From Acidovorax sp. FHTAMBA (GTDB lineage Bacteria > Pseudomonadota > Gammaproteobacteria > Burkholderiales > Burkholderiaceae_C): a stretch of DNA of 64,000 bases. The stretch is taken from NCBI RefSeq assembly GCF_038958875.1, contig NZ_CP152407.1:1371501-1435500 (forward strand). The letters run 5' to 3'. The notes below the pieces were generated by a model, which did no database searches, had not been told where the DNA came from, and saw only the letters and a program-made list of their open reading frames with translations. This document shows, in pieces, positions 19,368 to 28,692 of the stretch. Within the stretch, counting starts at the first letter, position 1. Every line of letters starts with the position of its first letter. A program made the translations under genes and the position numbers.

Positions 19368-20435
19368 ATGGCGATGGGCGACACTGAAAAAGACCTGAAC
19401 AAGGATCGTCTGGCACTGGTGCTTGAAGCCGCCGGTCTTGATCTTTGGGAGAACGACCTGGTCACCGGCCAGGTCACGTACAAGGCGACCAAGACCTTCC
19501 GGGAGCTGGGCTTTGCCGAGGACGAAATGGCGTCCGGCCTGGAGGATATCTTTGCCCTGTTTCATCCCGGTGATCTCGAAAGGGTCCGGCAGGCGGTGGC
19601 CGACCATGTGGCGGGCGCCACGCCGCAGTACCGCGCCGAGTTCCGGCTGCGCTCCAAGGCGGGCGAGTGGATCTGGTTTGCCAACTACGGCCGCATCATG
19701 GACCGCAACACGGACACGCCGGGCAAGCGCCTGATCGGCGTGACGTTCAATATCCACGACCGCAAGCAGCAGGAAGACGAGATCGCGCAGATCAACCGGC
19801 AGCTGGTGGAGCAAAACCAGCTGCTGCAGGAACTCAATGCGGCGCTGGAACTGCTGGCCGCCCATGATGCGCTGACCGGCCTGTCGAACCGGCGCACCCT
19901 CATGAACCTGGGCGCGAACGAGTGCAAACGCTCCGAGCGGTTTGGGCACCCGGTGTCCGTGCTGGTGGTGGACATCGACCTCTTCAAGGCCGTCAACGAC
20001 GCGTGGGGCCATCTGGCAGGCGACCGCGTGATCTGCGCCGTGGCCAACGCCTGTGCAGCGCGCAAGCGCAGCGGGGTGGACATCGTGGCGCGGTTTGGCG
20101 GGGAAGAGTTCGTCATCGTGCTGCCCGAGACCGGGGGCACCAGCGCGCTGCATGTGGCCGAGACGCTGCGGCGCGAGATCGCCGCAATGCGAGTGCCCGT
20201 GAACGACGCAGGCGCATGCGTTTCCGTCACCGTGAGCATTGGCGTAGCCACGCTGCAGCAGGGCTGCAGCTATGACTTTGAAGCGCTGATCAACCGCGCC
20301 GACACGGCCCTCTACCGTGCCAAGGGTACGGGGCGCAATGCGGTGTATTGCGCCGATGTTCCGCCCGGCGCGCCTGCCGCGATGCACGTGCTCAGGGAAC
20401 CGGGCGAAGACGCAGCAGGGGCACTCACCGCCTGA
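19368..20435 (+). CDS. PAS-domain diguanylate cyclase
   Basis: About 355 residues. A PAS-fold sensor (residues about 10-135, with WIWFANYGRIMDR and the PAC-like RLIGVTFNIHDRKQQ) is followed by a coiled coil (IAQINRQLVEQNQLLQELNA) and a GGDEF domain. The active-site motif is intact as RFGGEEFVIVLPE, and the DHLTGL-type entry is AHDALTGLSNRRTL. Family activity is synthesis of cyclic di-GMP. No membrane segment, so it is probably cytosolic. ATG at 19368 is chosen over the GTG two codons earlier. Confidence 0.93.
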   Translation: MAMGDTEKDLNKDRLALVLEAAGLDLWENDLVTGQVTYKATKTFRELGFAEDEMASGLEDIFALFHPGDLERVRQAVADHVAGATPQYRAEFRLRSKAGEWIWFANYGRIMDRNTDTPGKRLIGVTFNIHDRKQQEDEIAQINRQLVEQNQLLQELNAALELLAAHDALTGLSNRRTLMNLGANECKRSERFGHPVSVLVVDIDLFKAVNDAWGHLAGDRVICAVANACAARKRSGVDIVARFGGEEFVIVLPETGGTSALHVAETLRREIAAMRVPVNDAGACVSVTVSIGVATLQQGCSYDFEALINRADTALYRAKGTGRNAVYCADVPPGAPAAMHVLREPGEDAAGALTA

Positions 20436-20458
20436 GAGGCGGAGGCTCACTCACCCAC

Positions 20459-21760
20459 TCACTCCTCGCTCGTCCACTCCACCTGCACGCCCAGGCTGCG
20501 CAGGTTCTCCACAAAGTGCGGGTGCGCGCGGCGAATCGGCGTGGCGTTGCGGATCTCCGAGCGCCCGGGGGTGCTGACCGCCACCATGAAGAGCGCAATC
20601 GCCACGCGGATGATGTAGGGGCTCTCCACCACCGCTGGCGTGAGCGCATTGCCGCCAAAGGTGACCAGACGGTGCGGGTCGGACTGGAACACATGCGCGC
20701 CAAACTTCGACAGCTCGCCCGCCCAGCCTAAAGCGCCGTCGTACACCTTGTTCCAGAACAGCGCATTGCCCTCGGCCCGCACACCGAGGGCGATGAAAAT
20801 GGGCAGCAGGTCCACCGGAAAGTACGGCCAGGGCGCCGCCTCCACCTTGGTCAGCACATTGCTGGTGAACGGCGTCTGCACCTTGAGCGGCCCCGCGCAG
20901 TGCGCGCGCGACCAGCCGTCCTCGTGCGTGATGGTGACGCCGAACTTGGCAAACGTGCGGTCAATCAGCGGAAAGTTCTCGGGTGCGCTGTTCTTCACCA
21001 CCACGTCGCCACCGGTGATCGCCCCCAGCGCGAGGAAGGTCGTGATTTCGTGGAAATCTTCGTCGAAACGGAACTCCCCGCCACGCAGCTGCGTGCCGCC
21101 GTGCACCGTGATGCGCGACGTGCCCATGCCCTCAATGCGCACGCCGATCATGGTCATGAAGCGGCAGAACTCCTGCACGTGGGGCTCCGACGCGGCGTTC
21201 GTCAGCACCGACGTGCCCTCGGCCGTGGCGGCGCACAGCACGAAGTTCTCAGTGGTGGTGACCGATGCGTAGTCCAGCCAGTGGTGGTTGGCCTGCAGCC
21301 TGCCGTCGCAGCGGATCAGCAGCGAGCCTTCGGCCCGTTCCACGCGCCCGCCAAAGCGGTGGAACACCTCCACATGCGGATCGATCTCGCGCACGCCCAG
21401 CGTGCAGCCCTTGACGTTGTCCTCCAGCCGCGCCACGCCAAAGCGCGCCAGCAGCGGGGGCACCAGCATGATGGACGAGCGCATTTCCTCGGGCAGGCGG
21501 TGGTGGGCCGCGTCGAACGTGGTGGCGTGGTGGTGCAACTCCAGCGTGCCGGTGGTGTGGTCCATCTGCACATCGCTGCCCAGCGTGCGGAAGATGTCGA
21601 GGATCTTGCGCACATCGGTGATGTCGGGCACGCCGAGCAGCCTGAGTGGCTCGTTGGTGAGCAGCGTGGCGCAGAGCACGGGCAGCACGGCGTTCTTGTT
21701 GGCAGATGGCGTAATGCGGCCCTTGAGCGGGGTGCCGCCGTGGACGACGAGGTTGGACAT
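20459..21760 (-). CDS. MurA-like UDP-GlcNAc enolpyruvyl transferase paralogue
   Basis: 433 residues, in the length range of MurA (about 419-430). The N-terminal SANKNAVLPVLCATLLT, the RSSIMLVPPLLARFG segment, the catalytic-Cys loop KGCTLGVREIDPH and the FPVDLLPIF aspartate segment all match the EPSP synthase/MurA family. The cysteine equivalent to Cys115 is present, so enzyme activity is plausible. Sequence around these motifs is divergent (for example WPYFPVD rather than GFPTD), so this looks like a second, specialised copy rather than the housekeeping murA. It has no clear operon partners. Confidence 0.85.
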   Translation of the reverse strand: MSNLVVHGGTPLKGRITPSANKNAVLPVLCATLLTNEPLRLLGVPDITDVRKILDIFRTLGSDVQMDHTTGTLELHHHATTFDAAHHRLPEEMRSSIMLVPPLLARFGVARLEDNVKGCTLGVREIDPHVEVFHRFGGRVERAEGSLLIRCDGRLQANHHWLDYASVTTTENFVLCAATAEGTSVLTNAASEPHVQEFCRFMTMIGVRIEGMGTSRITVHGGTQLRGGEFRFDEDFHEITTFLALGAITGGDVVVKNSAPENFPLIDRTFAKFGVTITHEDGWSRAHCAGPLKVQTPFTSNVLTKVEAAPWPYFPVDLLPIFIALGVRAEGNALFWNKVYDGALGWAGELSKFGAHVFQSDPHRLVTFGGNALTPAVVESPYIIRVAIALFMVAVSTPGRSEIRNATPIRRAHPHFVENLRSLGVQVEWTSEE

Positions 21761-21849
21761 GGGGAGGGAGGAGAAGATGCCTGGGCGGGCCAGGGGTTGC
21801 GCGAGGTCGATACTCTAACTGGGTTGGGTTTCTGGTGTGTTTGGGGCGG

Positions 21850-22530
21850 TGTGCCTGGTTTGAGGGCGGAGGCCGGGGAGCGCGCCCGGCAGCGCGGTAA
21901 CTTTCTTTCGCTTCGCCGAAAGAAAGTCACCAAAGAAAGGGCGACCCCCAGTCTGCGACCCCTTCGCTGTGCGAAGGGGCAAACCTACGTCGGGGCGGTT
22001 GCGGGGTGCGCCGTGGAACTCGCTTTGCGCCTGCGGCGCGCCGCTCGAACAACCACGGCGAGTCAGTTCACGAGGCATGCGCGCTTCGACGCGCATGCTC
22101 ACCCCGCAACCGCCCCGCCGCAGGCGCAGCCAGCAGGGGTGGGACAGCCGAACATCCGAACAGCCACACGGGCCATTGCTTCGCTCGGCCCAGTCTGCGC
22201 AGCGAGGCGCTTGCGCCCGCGCGTTTGGGGCCGAGCGCAGCGCAGCGAAGCAATGGCCCGGGTGGATGTCCGATCCCCGGGTTCCCTTCAGGATGCGCCG
22301 AGGAGCGGAGGTTTTGGCGGATCAGGGCTCGCGTCTGTTTGAGTGACGCGAAGCGGCACGAGTTTAGCGAGACCCCGCCAAAACCGAGCACCGCAGGTTG
22401 CCCGCAGCGAAGCGAAGGGACGCAGCGTGTAGGGTCGCCTTCTCTTTGGTGACTTTCTCTTGGCGAGGCAAGAGAAAGTTACTGCGCCGCCGGGCGCACA
22501 CCCCGGCTCCCGCCCTTCAATTAGTCATGC
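21850..22530. repeat. TIR element, copy 1 (~680 bp, non-coding)
   Basis: The outer ends form long imperfect inverted repeats: GGGCGGAGGCCGGGG...GTAACTTTCTTTCGCTTCGC on the left and, read in reverse, GGGCGGGAGCCGGGG...GTAACTTTCTCTTGCCTCGC on the right. The interior has another inverted pair around GGGGCGGTTGCGGGGTGCG/CACCCCGCAACCGCCCC. A second copy is at 30866-31572. Several long frames cross it, but none has family-like content. Confidence 0.75.
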
Positions 22531-22557
22531 AGCTCAGATCAGCGAGCGAACCGAAAA

Positions 22558-23016
22558 TCAACCCCGCCCCTCAGCCGCCCGATGAATCGCGGCCCGAATC
22601 CTCGGATACGTCCCGCACCGACACGCATTCCCGCCCATCGCAGCATCAATGTCCGCATCGCTGGGCTTGGGTGTCTTCTTCAGCAGCGCGCAGGCTGACA
22701 TCAGCTGCCCGCTCTGGCAGTAGCCGCACTGCGCCACATCCAGCACCGTCCATGCGGTGCGCAGGGCTGTGGCCTCGGGGCCCTGCAGGCCTTCGATGGT
22801 GGTGATGCCGGCATCGCCCACGGCCGACAGGGGCGTGATGCAGGCGCGCACGGGCTCGCCGTTCAGATGCACGGTGCAGGCGCCGCACAGCGCCATGCCG
22901 CAGCCAAACTTGGTGCCGTTCATGTGCAGCTCGCCGCGCAGCACCCACAGCAGGGGCGTGTCGGGTTCGGCGGTGACGGAGATGGCTTTGCCGTTGATGC
23001 GCAAGGTGGTAGGCAT
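22558..23016 (-). CDS. iorA: (2Fe-2S) subunit of molybdenum oxidoreductase, IorA-like
   Basis: 152 residues. The first iron-sulfur cluster is [16 protein letters not shown] (near residue 40) and the second is [16 protein letters not shown] with [17 protein letters not shown] at the C-terminus. This matches the small subunit of isoquinoline 1-oxidoreductase and aldehyde oxidase-type enzymes that pass electrons from a molybdenum centre. The adjacent large subunit is encoded 13 bp upstream. I chose the ATG giving [13 protein letters not shown]; an earlier ATG overlaps the large-subunit stop. Substrate is not known. Confidence 0.87.
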   Translation of the reverse strand: MPTTLRINGKAISVTAEPDTPLLWVLRGELHMNGTKFGCGMALCGACTVHLNGEPVRACITPLSAVGDAGITTIEGLQGPEATALRTAWTVLDVAQCGYCQSGQLMSACALLKKTPKPSDADIDAAMGGNACRCGTYPRIRAAIHRAAEGRG

Positions 23017-23029
23017 GGTTTCAATCCAG

Positions 23030-25300
23030 TCAGGCAAGTTTCAGGGGCAGGGCGCGCAGACGCTGGCCGGTGAGTGCGAAGAGAGCATTCGCCACCGCCG
23101 GTGCAATGGGCGGCACGCCGGGCTCGCCCACGCCTTCGGGCGGCTCGGCGCTGTCGATGATGTGGGTTTCCACCTGCGGGCAGTCGGCCATGCGCAACAG
23201 CGGCATGTCGTGAAAATTGCTTTGCTGCACCTGCCCGTCCTTCAGCGTGATCTCGCCATACAGCGCCGCCGTCAGGCCAAACACCACGCCGCTTTCCATC
23301 TGCTGCGCAATCAGGTTGGGGTTGATGGCCGCGCCGCAGTCGACAACGCACACCACGCGGTGCACGCGGATGGCCTTGTCCGCCCCCACCGACACCTCGG
23401 CCACCTGCGCCACGATGGAGCCGAACGACTGGTGCAGCGCCACGCCGCGCGCACGCTTCTCGCCCGCTGCACCCGGCGCCAGCGGTTGGCCCCAGCCCGC
23501 CAGCTCGGCCACCTTTTGCAGCACTTTCAGATGGCGCGGGTGCTTTTGCAGCAGTGCGGTGCGAAAGGCCACCGGGTCTTGTTTGGCCGCGGCTGCGGCC
23601 TCGTCCACAAAACTCTCCTTGAAGAACGCTTGGTGTGAATGCCCGACCGATCGCCAGAAGCCCACGGGCAGCGGCAGGTCGACGATCTCGTGCGCAATGC
23701 GCGCATGGGGCCATTCGTAGGGCTGGTCGAACGCGCCTTCGGACGTGGTCTTGTCCGGCTCTGCGCCTGCGAGGCCAAAGGTGCGCACCAGCACCTGCGG
23801 CACGATGGCTTGGCCCACCGACACGTTGTGCCACGCCACCAGCTGGCCCTGCGCGTCAAACCCCGCCTTGAAGCGGGACATGCACGCCGGGCGGTAGAAG
23901 TCGTGCTGCGTGTCCTGCTCGCGGCTCCACAGCGTTTGCACCGGCGCACCACCGGCCACCTTGGCTATGGCGGCGGCCTGGGCCACGTAGTCGGCCTCCA
24001 GCCGGCGGCCAAAGCCGCCACCCAGCAGCAGCTGGTGCACGGTCACTTTTTCATCGTCGATGCCCAGCGCCTTGGCCGCCGCGCGGCGCGCCAGGCCCGG
24101 CACCTGGGTGGATGTCCACACGGTGGCAGCGCCGTCTTTGAACTGCACCGTGCAGTTAATCGGCTCCAGCGCGGCGTGGGCCAGGTAGGGCGCGCGGTAG
24201 TCGGCGGTGATGGTGGTCGCAGCGCCTTGCATGGCCGCGTCCACATCGCCCGCGCTGTGGTAGCCAAAGCCCTTGGCTTCGTCCAGCGCCTGCGCCAGGC
24301 GCGCCATCACGGTGTCGCTCGACAAGGTGGCGGCGGGGCCGTGGTCCCATTCCACGGTGACTGCGGCGGCGGCCTTTTTGGCGTGCCAGGGCGTGTCGGC
24401 AATCACCGCCACGCCGCCCGTGCCGCCGTGGTAGGGCGCCACTTCGAGCACGTGTTTCACGCCGGGCAGCTTCTGGGCGGCGGCCGCGTCAAAGCGGGCC
24501 ACCTTGCCACCGCGAGTGGGACACATCACGAGACTGGCGTGCAGCAGGCCGGGCGGGTTGGCGTCGATGCCGAAGACGGCCGTGCCATCGAGTTTGCTGG
24601 GCGCCTCGATGCGCGTGAGCGGCTTGCCGATCAGCTTGAACTGCGCAGGCTCTTTCAGCGTGACCTTGCCCGGCATGGGCTGCTGCGCGGCCAGGGCGGC
24701 CAGTTCGCCAAAGGTGGCGCGCTGCCCTGTGGTGTGTTCCACCCAGCCTGCGTTGGCCGTGCACTCTGCGGCTTGCACGCCCCACTGCGCAGCGGCGGCG
24801 CGGATCAGCATGGCGCGCGCATGGGCGCCAGCCTCGCGCATGGGAAGCCACAGGTCCTTGATGCTGCTGGAGCCGCCCGTCATCATCACGCCCACCTCGC
24901 GCATGGTCTTGGCGGTCAGCCAGCCGACCACGGCCTTCATCGAGCCATCGTTGTCGGGGTGAAAGGGCAGGCCGTCCACCACGGTGGCGAGGTTGTTGTA
25001 GATGTCGTCGATGGGCGTCATCTCCAGCCGCACCTGCGCCCAGTCGGCGTCCAGCTCTTCGGCCAGGATGGCGGCCAGGCCCGTGTGTGCGCCCTGGCCC
25101 ATCTCGGACTTGGCCATCATCACCGTCACGGTGTTGTCGGCGCCTACCTTGACCCAGCCGTTCAACGCGGCCTGCCCGCTGGTCTGCGGCAGCGGGTCGG
25201 ACGGGTGCAGGCGCTGGCGTGGCGGCATCACGCCCCAGCCAATGACCAGCGCACCTGCTGTTGCGGCGCCGCCGAGGAGCACTGTGCGTCGTTTCACCAT
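23030..25300 (-). CDS. iorB: Molybdopterin-binding large subunit, IorB-like
   Basis: About 756 residues. An N-terminal KRRTVLLGG motif followed by a hydrophobic stretch resembles a Tat signal, so the enzyme may be exported. Molybdenum-hydroxylase motifs include [33 protein letters not shown] and a C-terminal [19 protein letters not shown]. No FAD-binding subunit is encoded nearby, which fits IorAB-type two-subunit enzymes rather than xanthine dehydrogenase. The small subunit gene follows by 13 bp. Substrate is unknown; purine or aldehyde substrates are possible. I start at MVKRRTV rather than the longer open frame. Confidence 0.87.
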   Translation of the reverse strand: MVKRRTVLLGGAATAGALVIGWGVMPPRQRLHPSDPLPQTSGQAALNGWVKVGADNTVTVMMAKSEMGQGAHTGLAAILAEELDADWAQVRLEMTPIDDIYNNLATVVDGLPFHPDNDGSMKAVVGWLTAKTMREVGVMMTGGSSSIKDLWLPMREAGAHARAMLIRAAAAQWGVQAAECTANAGWVEHTTGQRATFGELAALAAQQPMPGKVTLKEPAQFKLIGKPLTRIEAPSKLDGTAVFGIDANPPGLLHASLVMCPTRGGKVARFDAAAAQKLPGVKHVLEVAPYHGGTGGVAVIADTPWHAKKAAAAVTVEWDHGPAATLSSDTVMARLAQALDEAKGFGYHSAGDVDAAMQGAATTITADYRAPYLAHAALEPINCTVQFKDGAATVWTSTQVPGLARRAAAKALGIDDEKVTVHQLLLGGGFGRRLEADYVAQAAAIAKVAGGAPVQTLWSREQDTQHDFYRPACMSRFKAGFDAQGQLVAWHNVSVGQAIVPQVLVRTFGLAGAEPDKTTSEGAFDQPYEWPHARIAHEIVDLPLPVGFWRSVGHSHQAFFKESFVDEAAAAAKQDPVAFRTALLQKHPRHLKVLQKVAELAGWGQPLAPGAAGEKRARGVALHQSFGSIVAQVAEVSVGADKAIRVHRVVCVVDCGAAINPNLIAQQMESGVVFGLTAALYGEITLKDGQVQQSNFHDMPLLRMADCPQVETHIIDSAEPPEGVGEPGVPPIAPAVANALFALTGQRLRALPLKLA

Positions 25301-25648
25301 GGGTTCATCCTTTTTGGCGTGAGCGGGGGAGTGCGGAGGCTGCCCATCGTAAAACTTTGGGACTTTCGCCACCGCTTTGGGGCTAGAGATTTTGAGTGTT
25401 TTTGGCCTCTAGCGCTTATCCATCAAGCGCTGGCAGCTACTCAATGCATAGCGTTTCGCCTACCCGACACATGCGTTGCGCCGGCGCCGCATCGCCACGC
25501 ACGCGCCGGCCGCACATACGCCACCCGGCGTATTTCCCAAGCACACCCCGCTCTCCAGAATCCATTCCATCGCACTACACAGCCCACTGGAGTTCACCGG
25601 GGGCCCAGGGCGAGGCGGTTTGAATCCTTACCTACCGGAGAAGCACAC
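25301..25648. other. Divergent 348-bp promoter region between iorB and urtA
   Basis: It contains palindromic repeat family A, copy 5, at about 25394-25443. No convincing sigma-54 or other promoter could be assigned by eye, although urtA is expected to be nitrogen-regulated. The rest is GC-rich with no gene. Confidence 0.5.
25394..25443 (-). repeat. Palindromic repeat family A, copy 5
   Basis: Reads TTTGGCCTCTAGCGCTTATC then CATCAAGCGCTGGCAGCTAC on the plus strand. It lies about 205 bp upstream of urtA. Confidence 0.85.
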
Positions 25649-26920
25649 ATGCAACGTCGTTATTCCCTCAAGGCCCTTGCGGCTGTCGCTACGCTCGCTG
25701 GCCTGTCTGCATTGCCAGCCCATGCCCAGGACACCATCAAGGTCGGCATCCTGCACAGCCTGTCGGGCACCATGGCGATTTCCGAAACCGTGTTGAAAGA
25801 CACCGTGCTGATGGCGATTGACGAGATCAATGCCAAGGGTGGCGTGCTGGGCAAGAAGCTCGAACCCGTGGTGGTGGACCCGGCCTCCAACTGGCCGCTG
25901 TTTGCTGAAAAAACCAAACAGCTGCTGGGCCAGGACAAGGTCTCGGTCATCTTCGGCTGCTGGACCAGCGTGAGCCGCAAGTCGGTGCTGCCCGTCGTGG
26001 AAGAAATGAACGGCCTGCTGTTCTACCCCGTGCAGTACGAGGGTGAAGAGCTGTCCAAAAACGTGTTCTACACCGGCGCCGCACCCAACCAGCAGGCCAT
26101 CCCTGCGGTGGACTACCTGATGAGCAAGGACGGCGGCGGTGCCAAGCGCTGGGTGCTGCTGGGCACCGACTATGTGTACCCCCGCACCACCAACAAGATC
26201 TTGCGCGCCTACCTCAAGTCCAAGGGCGTGAAGGATTCCGACATCGACGAGAAGTACACCCCGTTCGGCCATTCGGACTACCAGACCATCGTGGCCGACA
26301 TCAAGAAGTTCAGCCAGGGCGGCAAGACGGCCGTGGTCTCCACCATCAACGGCGACTCCAACGTGCCTTTCTACAAGGAGCTGGGCAACGCGGGCCTGAA
26401 GGCCAAGGACGTGCCCGTGGTCGCCTTCAGCGTGGGTGAAGAGGAACTGCGCGGCGTGGACACCAAGCCGCTGGTCGGCCACCTGGCCGCCTGGAACTAC
26501 TTCCAGTCCATCAAGAGCCCGGCCAACACCGAGTTCATCAAGAAGTGGAGCGACTACGCCAAGGCCAAGGGCATTGCCGGCCACAAAGACAAGCCGCTCA
26601 CCAACGACCCGATGGAAGCTACCTACATCGGTATCAACATGTGGGCCCAGGCCGTGACCAAGGCCAAGAGCACCGACACCGACAAGGTAATTGCCGCCAT
26701 GGCTGGCCAGACCTTCAAGGCACCGTCGGGCATCGTCAGCAAGATGGACGAGAAGAACCACCACCTGCACAAGAGCGTGTTCATCGGCGAGATCAAGGCC
26801 GATGGCCAGTTCAACGTGGTGTGGAAGACGCCTGGTCCTGTGAAGGCCAAGCCATGGAGCCCGTACATCGAAGGCAACGACAAGAAGAAGGACGAGCCGG
26901 ACGGCAAGTCGAAGCTGTGA
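25649..26920 (+). CDS. urtA: Urea ABC transporter substrate-binding protein UrtA
   Basis: 423 residues including a signal peptide (MQRRYSLKALAAVATLAG, cleavage likely after AHA). The mature protein begins with the LivJ-like IKVGILHSLSGTMAISE and contains VIFGCWTSVSRKSVLPVVEE and LFYPVQYEGEEL, which are typical of UrtA. It captures urea in the periplasm. The C-terminal tail is lysine-rich (NDKKKDEPDGKSKL). A longer upstream reading frame lies antisense to iorB and is rejected. urtB follows after 176 bp. A good ribosome-binding site (CCGGAGAAG) precedes the ATG. Confidence 0.96.
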   Translation: MQRRYSLKALAAVATLAGLSALPAHAQDTIKVGILHSLSGTMAISETVLKDTVLMAIDEINAKGGVLGKKLEPVVVDPASNWPLFAEKTKQLLGQDKVSVIFGCWTSVSRKSVLPVVEEMNGLLFYPVQYEGEELSKNVFYTGAAPNQQAIPAVDYLMSKDGGGAKRWVLLGTDYVYPRTTNKILRAYLKSKGVKDSDIDEKYTPFGHSDYQTIVADIKKFSQGGKTAVVSTINGDSNVPFYKELGNAGLKAKDVPVVAFSVGEEELRGVDTKPLVGHLAAWNYFQSIKSPANTEFIKKWSDYAKAKGIAGHKDKPLTNDPMEATYIGINMWAQAVTKAKSTDTDKVIAAMAGQTFKAPSGIVSKMDEKNHHLHKSVFIGEIKADGQFNVVWKTPGPVKAKPWSPYIEGNDKKKDEPDGKSKL

Positions 26921-26929
26921 TTCGGTACA

Positions 26930-27045
26930 CCCCCCTGAGGCGCTAGCGCGCCTTCACCCCCTCTCTCGCCTCGCTGCGCGATGCGGGAGGGGGGACGATG
27001 CCAGCGGCCCGGCAAAGCCGGTTCCGCGGCATCCCTGGCCTGGGT
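26930..27045 (+). repeat. Dispersed GC-rich intergenic repeat, copy 2 (family C)
   Basis: Begins CCCCCTGAGGCGCTAGCGCG, then CACCCCCTCTCTCGCCTCGC and a GGGAGGGGGGACGATGCCAG block. It resembles 2766-2879 and, inverted, 50900-50990. It occupies most of the urtA-urtB gap. Confidence 0.65.
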
Positions 27046-27096
27046 TCGCGCATGTTCCGCGGCCCGCTGCTTTTTCAGACGCCACCGGCTTGTGCC

Positions 27097-28677
27097 ATGC
27101 TTTCATCCATCTTTTCCCGCCTGATCGCCTGCCTGCTGCTGTGTGCAGCCGTGCAGGCGCACGCACTCACGGTCGAGGCGGCGCGGGCCATGGCCAGTGG
27201 CGATACCGATGAGCGCATCGCTGCGCTGCAGGCCGCCATCGCCACGCCAGACGAGGCCACTGTGGCCTTCATCCGCGCCATGGCCGACGACGCGGTGAAG
27301 ATCGCGGGCGACCAGGCCATCGTCGTGAAGGACGACAAGGGCTACGACCCCGTGACCGGCGCAGAGGTGCCCGTACCGGAGGATGCCGAAGACATCGTCA
27401 ACAACAACCGCATGCGCGGCGAGTTCGACACCGCGCTGGCCTCGCTGCAGCTCATGTCCGCCGACATGGCCCAGCGCCGCCAGGCCATCGACGCCCTGCG
27501 CGAAGAGACCGACGAAGCCCGTCTGCCGCTGATCGAGAAGGCGCTGGCCGCCGAGCAGGACAGCGCACTGAAGGCCCGCCTGGAGAGCATCCGCGCACGC
27601 ATCCTGATTGCCAGCGGCGACGCCGCCAAGCGCCTGGACGCTGCGCAACACCTGGCCGCCAGCGGCAACCCCGCCACGCGCACCGTGCTGCTGGAGCAGC
27701 TGCGCGGCGAGGAAGACCCCAAGGTCAAGGCTGCCTTGCAGGCCGCGCTGAAGAGCGTGGAAGAACGCCTGCAGTGGGGCGAGCGCCTGGCCGCCATGTT
27801 CTCGGGCATCAGCCTGGGGTCTATCCTGCTGCTGGTGGCGCTGGGCCTGGCCATCACCTACGGCCTCATGGGCGTGATCAACATGGCGCACGGCGAGCTG
27901 ATGATGATCGGCGCCTATGCCACCTATGTGATGCAGGGCGTATTCCAGCGGTACTTTCCGGGTGCGTTCGACTGGTACCTGGTCGCGGCCGTGCCTGCCG
28001 CCTTCATGGCATCGGCCCTCATGGGTGCGGTGCTGGAGCGTGGCGTGATCCGCTTTCTGTACGGCCGCCCGCTGGAGACCCTGCTGGCCACCTGGGGCAT
28101 CAGCCTGATGCTGCAGCAACTGGTGCGCAGCGTGTTCGGTGCGCAAAACGTGGGCGTGGAAAACCCCGCATGGATGAGCGGCGGCGTGCAGCTCATGGAC
28201 AACCTGCAGCTGCCCTGGAACCGCGTGATCATCGTCGCCTTTGCACTGGCGGTGCTGGCCGGTGTGGCCTTTCTCATCAGCAAGACGCGGCTGGGCCTGT
28301 TCGTGCGCGGCGTCACGCAGAACCGCCCCATTGCCTCGTGCATGGGCGTGAACACGGCGCGCGTCGATACCTATGCGTTTGCGCTCGGCTCGGGCATTGC
28401 CGGCCTGGCGGGCTGCGCTTTAAGCCAGGTGGGCAACGTGGGGCCCGACCTGGGGCAGGGCTACATCGTGGATTCGTTCATGGTGGTGGTGCTGGGCGGC
28501 GTGGGCCAGCTGGCCGGCACCGTGTATGCCGCGCTGGGCCTGGGCGTGCTCAACAAGTTCCTCGAAGGCTGGACGGGCGCCGTGTTGGCCAAGATCGCCG
28601 TGCTGGTGTTCATCATCATCTTCATCCAGAAGCGGCCGCAGGGCATCTTCGCCGTGAAAGGCCGCACTGCGGACTGA
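27097..28677 (+). CDS. urtB: Urea ABC transporter permease UrtB
   Basis: 526 residues from the ATG giving MLSSIFSRLIACLLLCAAVQ. A signal-like helix is followed by a ~210-residue helical extracytoplasmic domain with HEAT-like Ala/Leu repeats, then LivH-type permease helices (GISLGSILLLVALGLAITYG, MGVINMAHGELMMIGAYATY). The C-terminal LGGVGQLAGTVYAALGLGVL stretch is also typical. An upstream start at 26998 adds 33 low-quality residues from the repeat, so I do not use it. Confidence 0.95.
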   Translation: MLSSIFSRLIACLLLCAAVQAHALTVEAARAMASGDTDERIAALQAAIATPDEATVAFIRAMADDAVKIAGDQAIVVKDDKGYDPVTGAEVPVPEDAEDIVNNNRMRGEFDTALASLQLMSADMAQRRQAIDALREETDEARLPLIEKALAAEQDSALKARLESIRARILIASGDAAKRLDAAQHLAASGNPATRTVLLEQLRGEEDPKVKAALQAALKSVEERLQWGERLAAMFSGISLGSILLLVALGLAITYGLMGVINMAHGELMMIGAYATYVMQGVFQRYFPGAFDWYLVAAVPAAFMASALMGAVLERGVIRFLYGRPLETLLATWGISLMLQQLVRSVFGAQNVGVENPAWMSGGVQLMDNLQLPWNRVIIVAFALAVLAGVAFLISKTRLGLFVRGVTQNRPIASCMGVNTARVDTYAFALGSGIAGLAGCALSQVGNVGPDLGQGYIVDSFMVVVLGGVGQLAGTVYAALGLGVLNKFLEGWTGAVLAKIAVLVFIIIFIQKRPQGIFAVKGRTAD

Positions 28678-28692
28678 AGGGCGATCTATACC

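Noticed and set aside
20900..22342. 480-residue open frame extending from the MurA-like gene into the TIR element
   Set aside because: Antisense to the MurA paralogue on one side and repetitive non-coding DNA on the other; no recognisable domain.
25420..25447. Possible sigma-54 promoter before urtA
   Set aside because: A TGGCA block and a TGCA block exist but the spacing is too long, and both lie within the palindromic repeat rather than a dedicated promoter.
23639..25648. Long upstream in-frame extension of urtA
   Set aside because: It lies antisense to iorB and has repetitive Gly/His/Arg composition. The true UrtA begins with a clear signal peptide at 25649.
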